Shown here piece by piece: positions 39,010 to 48,999 of a stretch of 62,833 nucleotides of DNA (position 1 is its first letter; each line of letters opens with the position of its first letter). The notes below the pieces were generated by a model. It did no database searches and was not told the DNA's origin. It saw nothing but the letters and a program-made list of their open reading frames with translations. The DNA is taken from the NCBI GenBank assembly GCA_022791575.1, contig JAAVZI010000059.1:1-62833 (forward strand). Reading direction: 5' to 3'. This stretch comes from Lachnospiraceae bacterium (lineage in GTDB: Bacteria; Bacillota; Clostridia; Lachnospirales; Lachnospiraceae). Position numbers and translations under genes: made by a program.

Positions 39010-39856
39010 TTGCAGACCTCTCATTCACAAGCTTTTCTAATACTTCGACCGCCTGGATCAGCTGGGGATGGCCCGCATCCTCAAATTTGCCTGCATCTGC
39101 CAAATGCGCTGATTCTGGATTGACCGGCAGCTTTCCAAGTACCGGAATTCCCATTTCTAAAGCTGCTGTATCTACTTTACTTTCTCCAAAAATGGCATAT
39201 TTCTTCCCACAGTCCGGGCAGACAAAATAACTGTAATTCTCTATGATTCCCATGATGGGAATATCCATCTTCTCCGCCATATGATATGCCTTTTTTACTA
39301 TCATTTTTACTAGATCCTGTGGAGAACTTACCAGAATCGTTCCATTGATTGGCAGCGACTGGAATACGGTCAGCGGTACATCTCCCGTTCCCGGCGGCAT
39401 ATCCACCAGCAGAAAATCCAGTTCTCCCCATAATATGTCAGTCCAAAACTGTTTCACCATATTGGCAATCACCGGACCTCTCCAGATAACCGGCTCTTCT
39501 TCATTCTCCATCAGCAGATTAATTGACATCACACGAATGCCGCTTTCTGTTAGAGTCGGTAAAATTCCCTGTTCTGTACTATCTGCCGGGCCGCTGATCC
39601 CAAACATTCTAGGGATAGAGGGTCCTGTAATATCTGCATCCAGAATGCCGACCTTATGCCCCTTCTTGGTCAATTCTACAGCCAGAGCCGCTGTAACGGT
39701 AGATTTACCAACACCGCCCTTTCCGCTCATAACCGCGATTACATGCTTGATATTGGAAAATACATTCATTTCTTCCTGAAAACTGCTTTTCTTATCTCCT
39801 TTGCAGTCTCCACAGTCGGATTTTGTACAACCCTGACATGACTTTTCTTCGCTCAT
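39002..39856 (-). CDS. Mrp/NBP35 family P-loop ATPase
   Basis: The start at 39856 ([10 protein letters not shown]) follows GGAGG. 284 aa. An N-terminal Cys motif (CQGC--SDCGDC, residues 7-18) precedes the deviant Walker A GKGGVGKS near residue 48. The DMPPGTGD signature and a CPDC pair near residue 213 are typical of Mrp/ApbC proteins that carry and transfer Fe-S clusters. It is coupled to nfo, and may help mature the Fe-S enzymes nearby (inference). Confidence 0.93.
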   Translation of the reverse strand: MSEEKSCQGCTKSDCGDCKGDKKSSFQEEMNVFSNIKHVIAVMSGKGGVGKSTVTAALAVELTKKGHKVGILDADITGPSIPRMFGISGPADSTEQGILPTLTESGIRVMSINLLMENEEEPVIWRGPVIANMVKQFWTDILWGELDFLLVDMPPGTGDVPLTVFQSLPINGTILVSSPQDLVKMIVKKAYHMAEKMDIPIMGIIENYSYFVCPDCGKKYAIFGESKVDTAALEMGIPVLGKLPVNPESAHLADAGKFEDAGHPQLIQAVEVLEKLVNERSANA

Positions 39857-39867
39857 AATAGCCTCCA

Positions 39868-41286
39868 TTAATTATTTACTGCTGCTTCCATTAATTTCAC
39901 AGTTTCTGACATACAAGTTGTGTTGCCTGCTGCATCCTCAGCCTCATAGATCACCAGGTAATACGGCTTCAGCTCTAAGGGCACCACGGTTATATAAAGA
40001 CTGCTGATACTGCCGGAATTGTCAGTTACCCGCACCCGTTTCTCCAATGTCGCATGACGAACGTCTGGAGTATAAATAGAATCTGCTATAGGCACAATAT
40101 CCGGTGCCTCTATGTCGTAATATTGAACTGTTGTTTCGGTAATAATCTGAATGGGTTCTGCAGTCGGAACCGGTGTATTCGTTATTTCCTGCGTCGGAAC
40201 TGGGGCAGCAGAAGGAACCGGCTCAGCAGTCGGAACTTCAGCCATCACTGGTGGTTCTGCTGTTGGTGGTTCTGTTGGTGTCTCTGTCGGCACTGCTGCT
40301 GCCGCTGAAGCTTCTATTACGGCTGCATTCAGCGCCTGGGAATTCGCATCCTCTAAAGTACCGGAGCCAGATACCTGAATAGTCCGTTTGACTACCCGTA
40401 CCTCATTCTCTTCATTTTTACAGAGATAAGTCAGCTCATAGCTTCCAGGAGCCTCCAAATTGACTTGACCAAATACCCGAACCTTAGACGTCAAATCATT
40501 CTTATTACCATCCTGGGCTGTAACTCCTTCCATCATGTCAAAATCGGCACTGGCTTCGATTGTTTTATCCTCAATTCCTGTAAACTCTACCGGCACATAA
40601 CCTTCTTCCTTCTTGGTTTCTTCCTCTTTATCCGTTGGATCTTTGGAAGCCTCTGCCTCTAACTTTCTGGCTATGGGTTTCCCAAGCGGACCTGCTTCCT
40701 TCTGGTCTTCGTAGATCTCTACCTTTGTTCCTTCCGGGCAATTTTCAGCAATCCACCTGGCATCTGCCGTTTCCATCTGAATGGAAGAACCAGAAACGGG
40801 ATCTCCCATCTTATTAAATTGTTCCACATTCAGATCATTGTTATTCTGTGTATGATAGGTAGAAGAATGAAATGTTACCTCATCTACAATGCTGGTGGCA
40901 TACTGGCTGAATTCACCATTGGATTCCATACGCCAGCGGCTTGTCTCTCCAATCTGAAAACTGCCGAGAGGCACTTCTTCTCCTCCAGCAGAGCAAATCA
41001 TTGCCCGGACCGGCAGCACATACTTACCTGTATCATCAGCTCCATAGACGGTAATACAGTTCTGCGCACGATTTACCTTGATTTCATAAGGATATTCATT
41101 ATCCATATCAATCTCTTTCTCGGAAATAATCGGCGAATACTGCTCCTTTTGCTTCTCCTTGGATACGTCCTTTTGATCATTCTCCACCTGAGCCTTCTTA
41201 TTATTCTCCTGTTTCTCTTCGGCCTTCTGACAGCCAAAACACAGAGCCATGGCACAAACCATCATTAATATATGCTTCCTTCTCAT
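39868..41286 (-). CDS. lipoprotein with a YkuD domain that has lost its catalytic residues
   Basis: A 472-aa lipoprotein: signal peptide with lipobox LCFGC (Cys19). A YkuD (L,D-transpeptidase) fold covers about residues 65-195. Where active enzymes have SHGCIR, this reads SGSSIQ (residues 165-170): the nucleophile Cys is Ser168, the His is Gly166 and the Arg is Gln170. The expected HSSTYHTQNNNDL segment precedes it. C-terminal to it are Ig-like segments and a Pro/Thr/Glu-rich linker (about 320-400). It probably binds peptidoglycan or substrate without cross-linking. The lipid anchor places it on the outer face of the membrane. Confidence 0.85.
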   Translation of the reverse strand: MRRKHILMMVCAMALCFGCQKAEEKQENNKKAQVENDQKDVSKEKQKEQYSPIISEKEIDMDNEYPYEIKVNRAQNCITVYGADDTGKYVLPVRAMICSAGGEEVPLGSFQIGETSRWRMESNGEFSQYATSIVDEVTFHSSTYHTQNNNDLNVEQFNKMGDPVSGSSIQMETADARWIAENCPEGTKVEIYEDQKEAGPLGKPIARKLEAEASKDPTDKEEETKKEEGYVPVEFTGIEDKTIEASADFDMMEGVTAQDGNKNDLTSKVRVFGQVNLEAPGSYELTYLCKNEENEVRVVKRTIQVSGSGTLEDANSQALNAAVIEASAAAAVPTETPTEPPTAEPPVMAEVPTAEPVPSAAPVPTQEITNTPVPTAEPIQIITETTVQYYDIEAPDIVPIADSIYTPDVRHATLEKRVRVTDNSGSISSLYITVVPLELKPYYLVIYEAEDAAGNTTCMSETVKLMEAAVNN

Positions 41287-41402
41287 ACAAATCCTCCTTA
41301 AAACATGTTCGGCATATGCAGGTATATTTTACAAATAAATAGCTACTATACAGTATACAATAAAACCTGGGACACGTCAAATCATTCCCCGGTCTTGTCT
41401 CA

Positions 41403-43520
41403 TTAGTCCTCCGGCCGTTTCTCAGGAATAAAGATTCGTTCCTGCTCATTTTTATCAGCAGTCTTTGCACGCTTCTTCGCCTCTTCACAGAAAAATTCTT
41501 GGGAATTCAGCTTATGGCGTCTGCTCTTGGACAAAACATAAGTTCCGTTTGGCTGTAGAATTCTGGCTTTTTGTGTATCATCCAATAAAATATGAAGAAT
41601 ATGTATCACTTCTCTTTTTAATTCTTCCTTTTCCAGGGGAAATAGAATTTCTACCCGTTTATCCAGATTTCTGGGCATCCAGTCTGCACTTCCCATATAA
41701 ACCTCTTCTCGTCCTCCATTATGAAAATAAAAAATTCTGCCATGCTCCAAAAACATTCCCACAATGGAACGCACGGATATGTTGTCACTAATTCCAGGAA
41801 TTCCAGTCTTTAAGCAGCAGATTCCGCGGACAATCAAATCAATCTGCACACCTGCCGCAGAAGCTTTATAAAGCGCCTCAATAATTCCCCTGTCACACAG
41901 AGAATTCATCTGCGCTATAATTCTTGCCTTTCTTCCCTCCAGCGCATTCTCTGTTTCTCTTTGAATCAGATGTAAAAATCCATCCCGCAGCCAATGAGGC
42001 GCAAGCAGCAGCTTATTCCAGCTTAAGGGTTCCGAATAACCGGAAAGCATATTGAATACCGCCGTTGCATCCTCACCAATTGTATCTGAACAAGTCAAAA
42101 GTCCCATATCGGTATATAATTTAGCCGTAGCATCGTTATAATTACCGGTTCCCAAATGTACATAACGGCGTATGCCGTCTTCTTCTCTTCTGACCACCAA
42201 TGTAATCTTACTATGTGTTTTCAGCCCTACCAGACCGTAAATTACATGGCAGCCCGCCTGCTCCAGCATTTTAGCCCAGACGATATTATGTTCCTCATCG
42301 AATCTGGCCTTTAATTCAATCAACACCGTTACCTGCTTGCCGTTATCCGCCGCCTGAGCCAGAGCTGCAGTAATTGGAGAATTACCGCTGACACGATACA
42401 GCGTCTGCTTGATGGCCAGTACATTGGCATCCCTAGAGGCCTGCCTGATAAAATCTACAACCGGATCAAACGTCTGATAGGGATGGTGCAGTAAAATATC
42501 TCCTTGGCGAATCTGAGAAAAGATATCCAGATCATCCCGCATACCAGGCACTGGCTGTGGAATATACTTAGGAGCCTTATAGTCCTCAAACCCTTCCAGA
42601 TCATAAGCTTTCATAAGAAAGGTCAGATCCAGCGGACCATTAATGCAGAATACATCCCCTTCTTTTACAATCAGTTCTCTTTCCAAATAGGCCAATAATT
42701 TCTTATCGATGCCCTCCTCAACCTCCAGACGAATGACCTCGCCCCATTGACGCTTCTTTAGCTGCTTCTGGATTTCCTGCAGAAGGTCGGCGGCTTCTTC
42801 TTCATCTATCGTCAGACCCGCATTACGCATAATCCGGTAAGGATGGGCACATAATACTTCATAATTCAAGAACAGCTTCTGGATATTCCGCTCAATAACT
42901 TCCTCGAGAAGAATGACCCGCGTTTTCTCTCCATCCTTTACCGGCAGCCGAACAAGGCGGTCCAGATCCGAGGGCACCTGAACGGTTGCAAAGTCTACAT
43001 GCTTTTTGCTGCCCTTTTTCGATAAAAACGCTCCGATATTCAGCGACTTATTACGCAAAAGCGGAAACGGCCGAGATGAATCCACTGCCATCGGTGTCAG
43101 TACCGGATAAATCTCCTCCTGAAAATAACGATCTGCAAATGCACCTTCCTCCTGAGTCAGATTCTCATGGCGTTTTACCAGCGTCAAGCCGGCTTTTTTC
43201 AATGCTGGAAGAAGAGATCGGTTATAGATCGAATATTGTTCCTCCATAAATTCTCTGGTACGATTTCGGATCTCATCTAACTGCTCAGATGGCTTCATCC
43301 CGGAAATATCCGGCTTGGTATGGCCTGCATTCAGCTGATCCCGTAACGATGCCACACGCACAATAAAGAATTCATCCAGATTCGAGGCACTAATGGACAG
43401 AAATTTCATGCGTTCAAATAACAGATTCTCTTTATTTCTGGCTTCCTCCAATACACGCCCATTGAATTTAATCCAGCTTAATTCCCTGTTTTCATAATAT
43501 TCTGATTTCTTATAATTCAT
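41403..43520 (-). CDS. ppk1: polyphosphate kinase 1
   Basis: A 705-aa PPK1 with the four standard domains. N-terminal RELSWIKFNGRVLEEA (residues 13-28) and SASNLDEFF (near 48); the catalytic region has VLAIKQTLYR, KTHSKITLVVRRE and YVHLGTGNYND with the phosphorylated His. It makes polyphosphate from ATP reversibly. It is encoded 21 bp after ppx, so synthesis and degradation are co-expressed. Confidence 0.96.
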   Translation of the reverse strand: MNYKKSEYYENRELSWIKFNGRVLEEARNKENLLFERMKFLSISASNLDEFFIVRVASLRDQLNAGHTKPDISGMKPSEQLDEIRNRTREFMEEQYSIYNRSLLPALKKAGLTLVKRHENLTQEEGAFADRYFQEEIYPVLTPMAVDSSRPFPLLRNKSLNIGAFLSKKGSKKHVDFATVQVPSDLDRLVRLPVKDGEKTRVILLEEVIERNIQKLFLNYEVLCAHPYRIMRNAGLTIDEEEAADLLQEIQKQLKKRQWGEVIRLEVEEGIDKKLLAYLERELIVKEGDVFCINGPLDLTFLMKAYDLEGFEDYKAPKYIPQPVPGMRDDLDIFSQIRQGDILLHHPYQTFDPVVDFIRQASRDANVLAIKQTLYRVSGNSPITAALAQAADNGKQVTVLIELKARFDEEHNIVWAKMLEQAGCHVIYGLVGLKTHSKITLVVRREEDGIRRYVHLGTGNYNDATAKLYTDMGLLTCSDTIGEDATAVFNMLSGYSEPLSWNKLLLAPHWLRDGFLHLIQRETENALEGRKARIIAQMNSLCDRGIIEALYKASAAGVQIDLIVRGICCLKTGIPGISDNISVRSIVGMFLEHGRIFYFHNGGREEVYMGSADWMPRNLDKRVEILFPLEKEELKREVIHILHILLDDTQKARILQPNGTYVLSKSRRHKLNSQEFFCEEAKKRAKTADKNEQERIFIPEKRPED

Positions 43521-43541
43521 AATTTTCCATCCCCTTGCCTT

Positions 43542-45074
43542 CTAAGGTTTCCATATATTTTTGACTTTTAAATAAGGCTTTACGCCAAACACTTCTTCAA
43601 AATATTCTGCCTTTTCTGCAAAAATCTGCCGTTCCATAGCAATTTCCTCTCCTGCTTCCACCCTGATTAAAAGTTCTCCATTTTTCAAAACAGGCTTCAT
43701 TTTATTAATTTTCTGTTTATGGCTCCTATCCAGACCATTGGCAATTCTTAAAATAGCCGTCAGCTTATAAACCGTCAGATAAGCTTTTTCACCCAGTTTC
43801 TGCAGCAGCCGTTCTTGATTTGTCATTTCCAATGTATTATATAAAATTGTATTGGCCACAATTTCCCGTTCTAATTGAGAAAGCCCAATAATTTCAGTTG
43901 ACATAATAATATTATAAGAACTCTGGGGCGCATAGGCAAGGCTGATATATTTTCCGCAGTCATGAAGCATGGCAATCAGCTCCAGCAGCAGCCGCTCACG
44001 CCTGCCAAGACCATGTACTTTTTTCATGGCATCAAAAATCAATACCGCATAATTTCCCACTTTATCTGTGTGCGTTTTGTTGCATAGAAACCGCCTGGAA
44101 ATGTGATTAGCCGCCGCCCGAATATCCTCTTCAAAATCATGTGTTTCTTTGATTAGCCGTTTGGAAACTGCATAATCATAGGCAATTCCATCACATAGAT
44201 GCGTTCCTGGCGCCCACAGTGTCTTAGCGCCTGTCTTCTGAATAATTCTTTGCAGCAGAACCATAACTGGATAAATCATCTGGCTGTAATCAGAACTCAT
44301 TCCCAACTCCCTGCCCAAATGTTCAGGTGAGCGGTCTATGGTTCTGTCATAAAAGTCCAGATATTGGGTACTAGACAGAAATTCATCTTTAAAGCTGATC
44401 GCACGTACCAGCCTAGATGTAATCTCCCCGGTTACAATCAGGTTCTGTATTTTCATATTCTGCAGGTACAGCCGCTTAAAGGCTTCCAGGTCATTTTCAA
44501 CCCATTCTTCTATCATAGCCGAATACTTAACCGGCTGATAGCTGAATTCTTCCAGACGCTCCTTAATACGGATCGCGCCCAGACGCATATTTCTTGTGGC
44601 AATCAGACGCTCCTTATCAAACAGAGACATCTGCAGACTGCCGCCGCCAATATCTGCAACCGCAGTTTCTTTTTGTATTATTTTATTGAAATTCTCTTCT
44701 CTTGTTGCCAGTGCCTTATATTCCAGGAAACGCTGTTCGGTATTGCTCAATACCTCTACCTGAATTCCTGTTCGGTTCTTAATTTGTTCCAGGACCAATC
44801 TGCTGTTATCTGTTTCCCTAAGCGCGCTGGTAGCACATACCCGGTAACGTTCCACCTGGTATCCTTCCATAATCCCCTTAAATTTCAGCAATTGTCCGCA
44901 CAAATTATTCATTTTATCGATACTGATCCGTTTGTCCGTATACGTATCTCTCCCCAGGTCTAAACGGTACTGGACACAGTCTAGCAGCTTTAACTTCTGT
45001 TCTGTAATCTGATAGATCCTAAGTACCAATTCATAGGAGCCGATATCAATCACTGCAAATATCTTAACACCCAT
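43542..45074 (-). CDS. ppx: Ppx/GppA phosphatase with HD domain (exopolyphosphatase)
   Basis: A 510-aa ASKHA-fold phosphatase: DIGSYELVLRIYQI (residues 10-23) and VADIGGGSLQMSLF (near 138) bind the phosphate/nucleotide. A C-terminal HD domain (LIAMLHDCGKYIS near 383) is typical of the Ppx C-terminal region. It degrades polyphosphate and possibly (p)ppGpp. It lies between DUF4125 and ppk1. Confidence 0.93.
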   Translation of the reverse strand: MGVKIFAVIDIGSYELVLRIYQITEQKLKLLDCVQYRLDLGRDTYTDKRISIDKMNNLCGQLLKFKGIMEGYQVERYRVCATSALRETDNSRLVLEQIKNRTGIQVEVLSNTEQRFLEYKALATREENFNKIIQKETAVADIGGGSLQMSLFDKERLIATRNMRLGAIRIKERLEEFSYQPVKYSAMIEEWVENDLEAFKRLYLQNMKIQNLIVTGEITSRLVRAISFKDEFLSSTQYLDFYDRTIDRSPEHLGRELGMSSDYSQMIYPVMVLLQRIIQKTGAKTLWAPGTHLCDGIAYDYAVSKRLIKETHDFEEDIRAAANHISRRFLCNKTHTDKVGNYAVLIFDAMKKVHGLGRRERLLLELIAMLHDCGKYISLAYAPQSSYNIIMSTEIIGLSQLEREIVANTILYNTLEMTNQERLLQKLGEKAYLTVYKLTAILRIANGLDRSHKQKINKMKPVLKNGELLIRVEAGEEIAMERQIFAEKAEYFEEVFGVKPYLKVKNIWKP

Positions 45075-45100
45075 TCCATCCCCTTCTTCCTAAATTCGAA

Positions 45101-45718
45101 CTAATTCTGCAGGCAACTATGCTCTGCTTCTTCTAATGTGTGATAACCATACAGACGAACCGTCTGCTCCATAATCTCCTCTGCCAGATTGCCACCCTTC
45201 TGAAATCGTTCAACTATAAAACGCCCATAAGCCAAAAGGGTGTGTTCTGAATAGGTAGACAGTTCCCCCCGAAGATACGTTTCATAAGATGTACGATTAA
45301 GACTGTCCTCACTGCTGTGAATCACTCTAGCCTGGCTGGCCAGCCTAGGATAGCGTAAAGCAAATTCCTCCATCCATGCAGTCTGTATAGACACCATTTC
45401 ATTGATCATGCGTTTACATTCCTCTGACAGAGGCGGAAGTTGTGCTTCTAGCTCTTTATACTCTTGCGGCGCCGTGCTTTCCATCATCCGGGCATATTTT
45501 TCCATAATCAGATTTCTTCCCGTCTGCTCTGCAGAGGAAATGTCCTGATAATAGCTCTCCAGCAGACTAAGCGGCCAGACTAGATACTGACTCTTTCTCA
45601 TAATAGAAAAAGTATCCCAGTCATCCTGACAGGAAGCCCTTCCGTCCTTATTCTTCACCTGGTCAAATGCCATCCATTCCGACTGTATAATTTTCTCTAT
45701 ATATGCTTCCTTAGTCAT
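45101..45718 (-). CDS. DUF4125 family protein
   Basis: A 205-aa helical protein matching DUF4125 (IIQSEWMAFDQVKNKDGRA near residue 10, CQDDWDTFSIMRKSQ near 30). The function is unknown. Its first codons overlap the end of the DUF4037/TPR gene by 8 bp. In other bacteria the two domains can be in one polypeptide, supporting joint function. Confidence 0.85.
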   Translation of the reverse strand: MTKEAYIEKIIQSEWMAFDQVKNKDGRASCQDDWDTFSIMRKSQYLVWPLSLLESYYQDISSAEQTGRNLIMEKYARMMESTAPQEYKELEAQLPPLSEECKRMINEMVSIQTAWMEEFALRYPRLASQARVIHSSEDSLNRTSYETYLRGELSTYSEHTLLAYGRFIVERFQKGGNLAEEIMEQTVRLYGYHTLEEAEHSCLQN

Positions 45719-47474
45719 TACAATTCAACTCTCCTTTCTGCAAATGTTCCATCAGCTCCTGCCCATGCCGTTCCAAATAGGTGCTCTGGCTTCTGGTAAT
45801 ACCCTGCTGATGCAGCTGTTCAATGATCTGTGCAGCAATTTCCTCAATTAGGACGACTCTTTTATCTCTACGATTTAGCAGACCGTTCCAGACCTCGCTG
45901 TCCTTCCACACTTCTTGATCCAATTCTATCAAAAACAGTTGTTCTATTTCTTTTTGAATCTGAGGCAGAATTTTAAGCTGTCCCAGACCATTCCACAACC
46001 ATTTTTCATAAGGTGGGTATTGTCTGTTCAAATAATAAATGATTTCCATACAGCTTTTGGCAAACTGGCTCAGATACATAGAAGCTGGAACTACCTGGCC
46101 CCGGCTCATCATCCTAGCATAGCCGCACTGTCCCTGCTGCCCTGCAAGCGCCAGCTTCTCTGCTAATTTCAGATAAAATACCTCTTGGGGATACCCTTGC
46201 TGCAGACGGCTGCGGATTCCGCTGAAAATTCCTTCCCCGTCATAAAACACCTGGCCGCTGACAGCTGTCCTCAATTGCCAGTCCTCTATTTTCAGCCATT
46301 CGCTTTGTGTCTTCGGCCCTTCTGTATACCCGGTAATTCTATGATAGAAATCACCAACCCGACAGACACCAACCCGGTTCTTCCCCTGCCTGGTTGCCTG
46401 TCGGGAAATGCCATGCAGATACTTCGGTAATGCTTCATAGGCGTTCTGTAGAGATTCTCCGATTACTTCATAGGTCTCATCCGTAACCCAGAGACTAAAT
46501 CCCGGTCCAAAGTCATGATCTCTGGATAACAAGTCATCGAAGCCCAGACAATCTGACCCTTCCCCTGCCAGTCCGACAGCAATCCGATCTTTATATTCTG
46601 GAAACTGTTCCTGAATCATAGTTTTCCCATAGGAATTATAGTATTCTTCTGCTAAGGACAGACCTGACAGCAGGCGTTTCTGTCCCATGTTTTCATAAAC
46701 CTGCTGAAGCTTGGATAAGATTCTATGATAGCCGCTGCTTCTTCCTGCCTGTCGTTCCTGTTCGATTAGAGCTTCCTCATAATACTGCGCCGCCTTTTTA
46801 TATTCCCCTTTCTGTTCATATAAATCGCCGGCTGCTGTGGCTGCTGCACTATAATGAAAATCCTTCTCCTGATCCACTGCAAATAGTTCCAAAGCCTTTC
46901 GCACCTGTATTTCAGCCTCTGCCGTATGTCCGCATTTTAAAAGAGAAGCCGCCAGATTGGAACGGCTGACAGCCTCCTTAATGCGGGTATCTTCTCTTCC
47001 GGTTACAATTGCCAACGCCTTTTCTAACTGGCAGCAGGCCTTCTCATGCTCCTGCATTTCCTGATATAAGAGACTCAGGTTGTTATAATAGGCTGCCCAA
47101 TCCAGATCCGTCTTTTCTAAAATCTGGTTATAAATACGTTCTACCTGCTCATAAGCTTCAAGAGACGATTCATACATGCCAGCAGCGCGGTAAGCATTGG
47201 CAGCGTTTAGTAATGCCTTAGCATAAGGATTAGTACCGTCCATTTCCAGACGTTCCATCAGTTTCAGTGACTGTCTGCAGTAAAGCAGCATCCGTTCAAA
47301 CATTCCGATATCTCGATAATATCCAATCAGTTCATTAATAATAGTTAGAACCAGCCCGGTATTTCCTTCTTCCATTGCGATTTTAAGGTTCTCCGATAAA
47401 AAGCCCTCAACCTCTTCTGTCTGCTGTGAGGCAAACATTTCTTCCAGCTTTGCAAGCAGAGTCTCCGCCTCCAT
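45711..47474 (-). CDS. TPR-repeat protein with a DUF4037 domain
   Basis: A 587-aa protein. Residues 1-270 are TPR repeats (AYYNNLSLLYQEMQEHEKA, KGEYKKAAQYYEEALIEQ). The C-terminal half is DUF4037, a nucleotidyltransferase-like domain, with the SRDHDFGPGFSLWVTD motif near residue 313. The Asp/His may be catalytic, but the reaction is unknown. It is first in the polyphosphate operon (DUF4037, DUF4125, ppx, ppk1). Confidence 0.85.
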   Translation of the reverse strand: MEAETLLAKLEEMFASQQTEEVEGFLSENLKIAMEEGNTGLVLTIINELIGYYRDIGMFERMLLYCRQSLKLMERLEMDGTNPYAKALLNAANAYRAAGMYESSLEAYEQVERIYNQILEKTDLDWAAYYNNLSLLYQEMQEHEKACCQLEKALAIVTGREDTRIKEAVSRSNLAASLLKCGHTAEAEIQVRKALELFAVDQEKDFHYSAAATAAGDLYEQKGEYKKAAQYYEEALIEQERQAGRSSGYHRILSKLQQVYENMGQKRLLSGLSLAEEYYNSYGKTMIQEQFPEYKDRIAVGLAGEGSDCLGFDDLLSRDHDFGPGFSLWVTDETYEVIGESLQNAYEALPKYLHGISRQATRQGKNRVGVCRVGDFYHRITGYTEGPKTQSEWLKIEDWQLRTAVSGQVFYDGEGIFSGIRSRLQQGYPQEVFYLKLAEKLALAGQQGQCGYARMMSRGQVVPASMYLSQFAKSCMEIIYYLNRQYPPYEKWLWNGLGQLKILPQIQKEIEQLFLIELDQEVWKDSEVWNGLLNRRDKRVVLIEEIAAQIIEQLHQQGITRSQSTYLERHGQELMEHLQKGELNCND

Positions 47475-47582
47475 AATCCTATTACCTTCTTTCTCATTGT
47501 ATTACAGCCTCCGCTGTAGATCTTCTATTCTTAATTTTACCCAATTTTTCCATATTTTGCAATGGAATTTTATGGATTATGA

Positions 47583-47611
47583 TTGTATTGCCTTGAAAAA
47601 TGTAATACAAT
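47583..47611 (+). promoter_or_regulatory. promoter of the PHP gene
   Basis: TTGTAT (47583-47588), a 17-bp spacer and TACAAT (47606-47611). The two boxes are themselves an inverted repeat (ATTGTATT at 47582-47589, AATACAAT at 47604-47611), which might be an operator. Confidence 0.5.
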
Positions 47612-47647
47612 AGAATCACAATCGTATGGACAGAAAGAAGGCTGAAT

Positions 47648-48559
47648 ATGAATTATATAGATTTACATGTACACTCGACTTACTCGGACGGCACCTGTAC
47701 GCCGAAAGAGTTAATAGAACTGGCTGCTGAACGCAGCTTAACCTATATCGCCCTGACGGATCATGATACAACAGAAGGAATTCCCTATGCCCTGGCTGCA
47801 GCCAAGCATTCCTCGGTTCGGGTCATTCCAGGGGTAGAACTTTCTTCGGATTATACCATCATAAGGAAAGAAGTTTCTAATCAAGACCTATTGGAAATAC
47901 AGCTGGTAAAGGATATTCATATCGTCGGGCTGGGGATTGATTATAAGAACCCTGCGTTTGCTGAGCATCTGCTGAAATTCCAGCAGGAACGGACAGAACG
48001 GAATGTGAAAATGTGCCGCAATCTTGAGGAGGCGGGATTTGATATTTCTTATGAGGCACTGCATCATGCTTTTCCTGATGCTATTCTTACACGGTGCCAT
48101 ATTGCAAGATTTCTGCTTGACAAAGGGTATGTAGGAAGTATTGATGAAGCTTTTGAACGGTATATCGGCAGTCATTGCCCGTGTTATGTACCGCGGACTA
48201 AGATTACGCCTATGAAAGCGGTTTCTCTTATAAAGGCGGCTGGCGGAACTGCCGTGCTGGCTCATCCAATGCTCTATCATCTAACGGAGCAAGAATTGTG
48301 TGAATTGATTGAACAGTTGAAACAATTCGGGCTGGATGGAATTGAGGCCATCTATTCCCGCAATCTGGACGGTGAAGAATCCTTTGTACGATCGTTGGCT
48401 GAAAAATATGCTCTGGCAATATCGGGGGGATCGGATTTTCATGGTACGAATAAGCCGGATATTGAATTGGGGACTGGGAAAGGGAATAATATTCGAGTTC
48501 CTGAAGAACTGCTGAAGGGGCTACACTTATCCTGGCTGACACTTTTTCCTCCCATGTAA
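47648..48559 (+). CDS. PHP domain phosphoesterase
   Basis: A 303-aa protein starting with the metal-binding DLHVHSTYSDGT (residues 5-16). Further motifs: ALTDHDT near 36, PGVELSSDY near 60, VLAHPMLYH near 202 and GGSDFHG near 261. It belongs to the YciV/RnaAM-like PHP group (3',5'-nucleotide bisphosphate or 5'-3' RNA end processing); the exact substrate is uncertain. AAGAAGG precedes the ATG. Confidence 0.9.
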   Translation: MNYIDLHVHSTYSDGTCTPKELIELAAERSLTYIALTDHDTTEGIPYALAAAKHSSVRVIPGVELSSDYTIIRKEVSNQDLLEIQLVKDIHIVGLGIDYKNPAFAEHLLKFQQERTERNVKMCRNLEEAGFDISYEALHHAFPDAILTRCHIARFLLDKGYVGSIDEAFERYIGSHCPCYVPRTKITPMKAVSLIKAAGGTAVLAHPMLYHLTEQELCELIEQLKQFGLDGIEAIYSRNLDGEESFVRSLAEKYALAISGGSDFHGTNKPDIELGTGKGNNIRVPEELLKGLHLSWLTLFPPM

Positions 48560-48995
48560 GTATGAATATATTTCTTACACTGATTTGTGTACTGATTCTT
48601 GAAAATTTAATATTATAGAAAACAAGGAACTGTTAAGAAATAACCTTTAAATAGAGCGCCTGTCTTTCTTCGAAAGTGCTACTCAAAAATCACGCGCATA
48701 GCGGACTATGTAACTGATTTTTAAGTGGTGCTATCAGGTAAAAGACAAGCAATATTAAAAGTTATTTTTAACAGTTCCTAAAGATGCACAGATACCCGCT
48801 TTTGGTATCATTGAATTGTCAAAAAACCAAATTTGCTTATATCTATGCCAACTTATGTTTATACCATAATTGCAGGTATTATAATGTTTGTTATAATTCC
48901 ATCAACATCCTTAAAATTTTCTATTAACAGCAGATCGCTTGGTACATTATTAATGCCAAATTGTGATTCAATCTCTGTTTTTATGTCTTCCCTGT
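48560..48995. other. 436-bp decay region
   Basis: It lies after the PHP gene and holds a MITE-like hairpin (48625-48779) and a 46-codon ORF on the minus strand (48859-48999). No other gene is seen. Confidence 0.5.
48625..48779. mobile_element. 155-bp MITE-like inverted-repeat element
   Basis: AGGAACTGTTAAGAAATAAC (48625-48644) and GTTATTTTTAACAGTTCCT (48761-48779) are near-perfect terminal inverted repeats. Inner segments also pair (GTGCTACTCAAAAATCA with TGATTTTTAAGTGGTGC), so nearly the whole element can fold into one stem around the loop region CATAGCGGACTATG. No ORF is inside. A clear target-site duplication is not visible. Confidence 0.7.
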
Positions 48996-48999
48996 TCAT
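48859..48999 (-). CDS. 46-codon ORF overlapping the broken AMP-ligase gene
   Basis: An ATG at 48999 overlaps the stop of the AMP-ligase remnant (ATGA). The product begins MNREDIKTEIESQF and ends in a hydrophobic IITNIIIPAIMV. An acyl-carrier remnant or a small coupled peptide are possible readings; there is no DSL phosphopantetheine motif. It is too short and too near pseudogenes to trust. Confidence 0.35.
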   Translation of the reverse strand: MNREDIKTEIESQFGINNVPSDLLLIENFKDVDGIITNIIIPAIMV

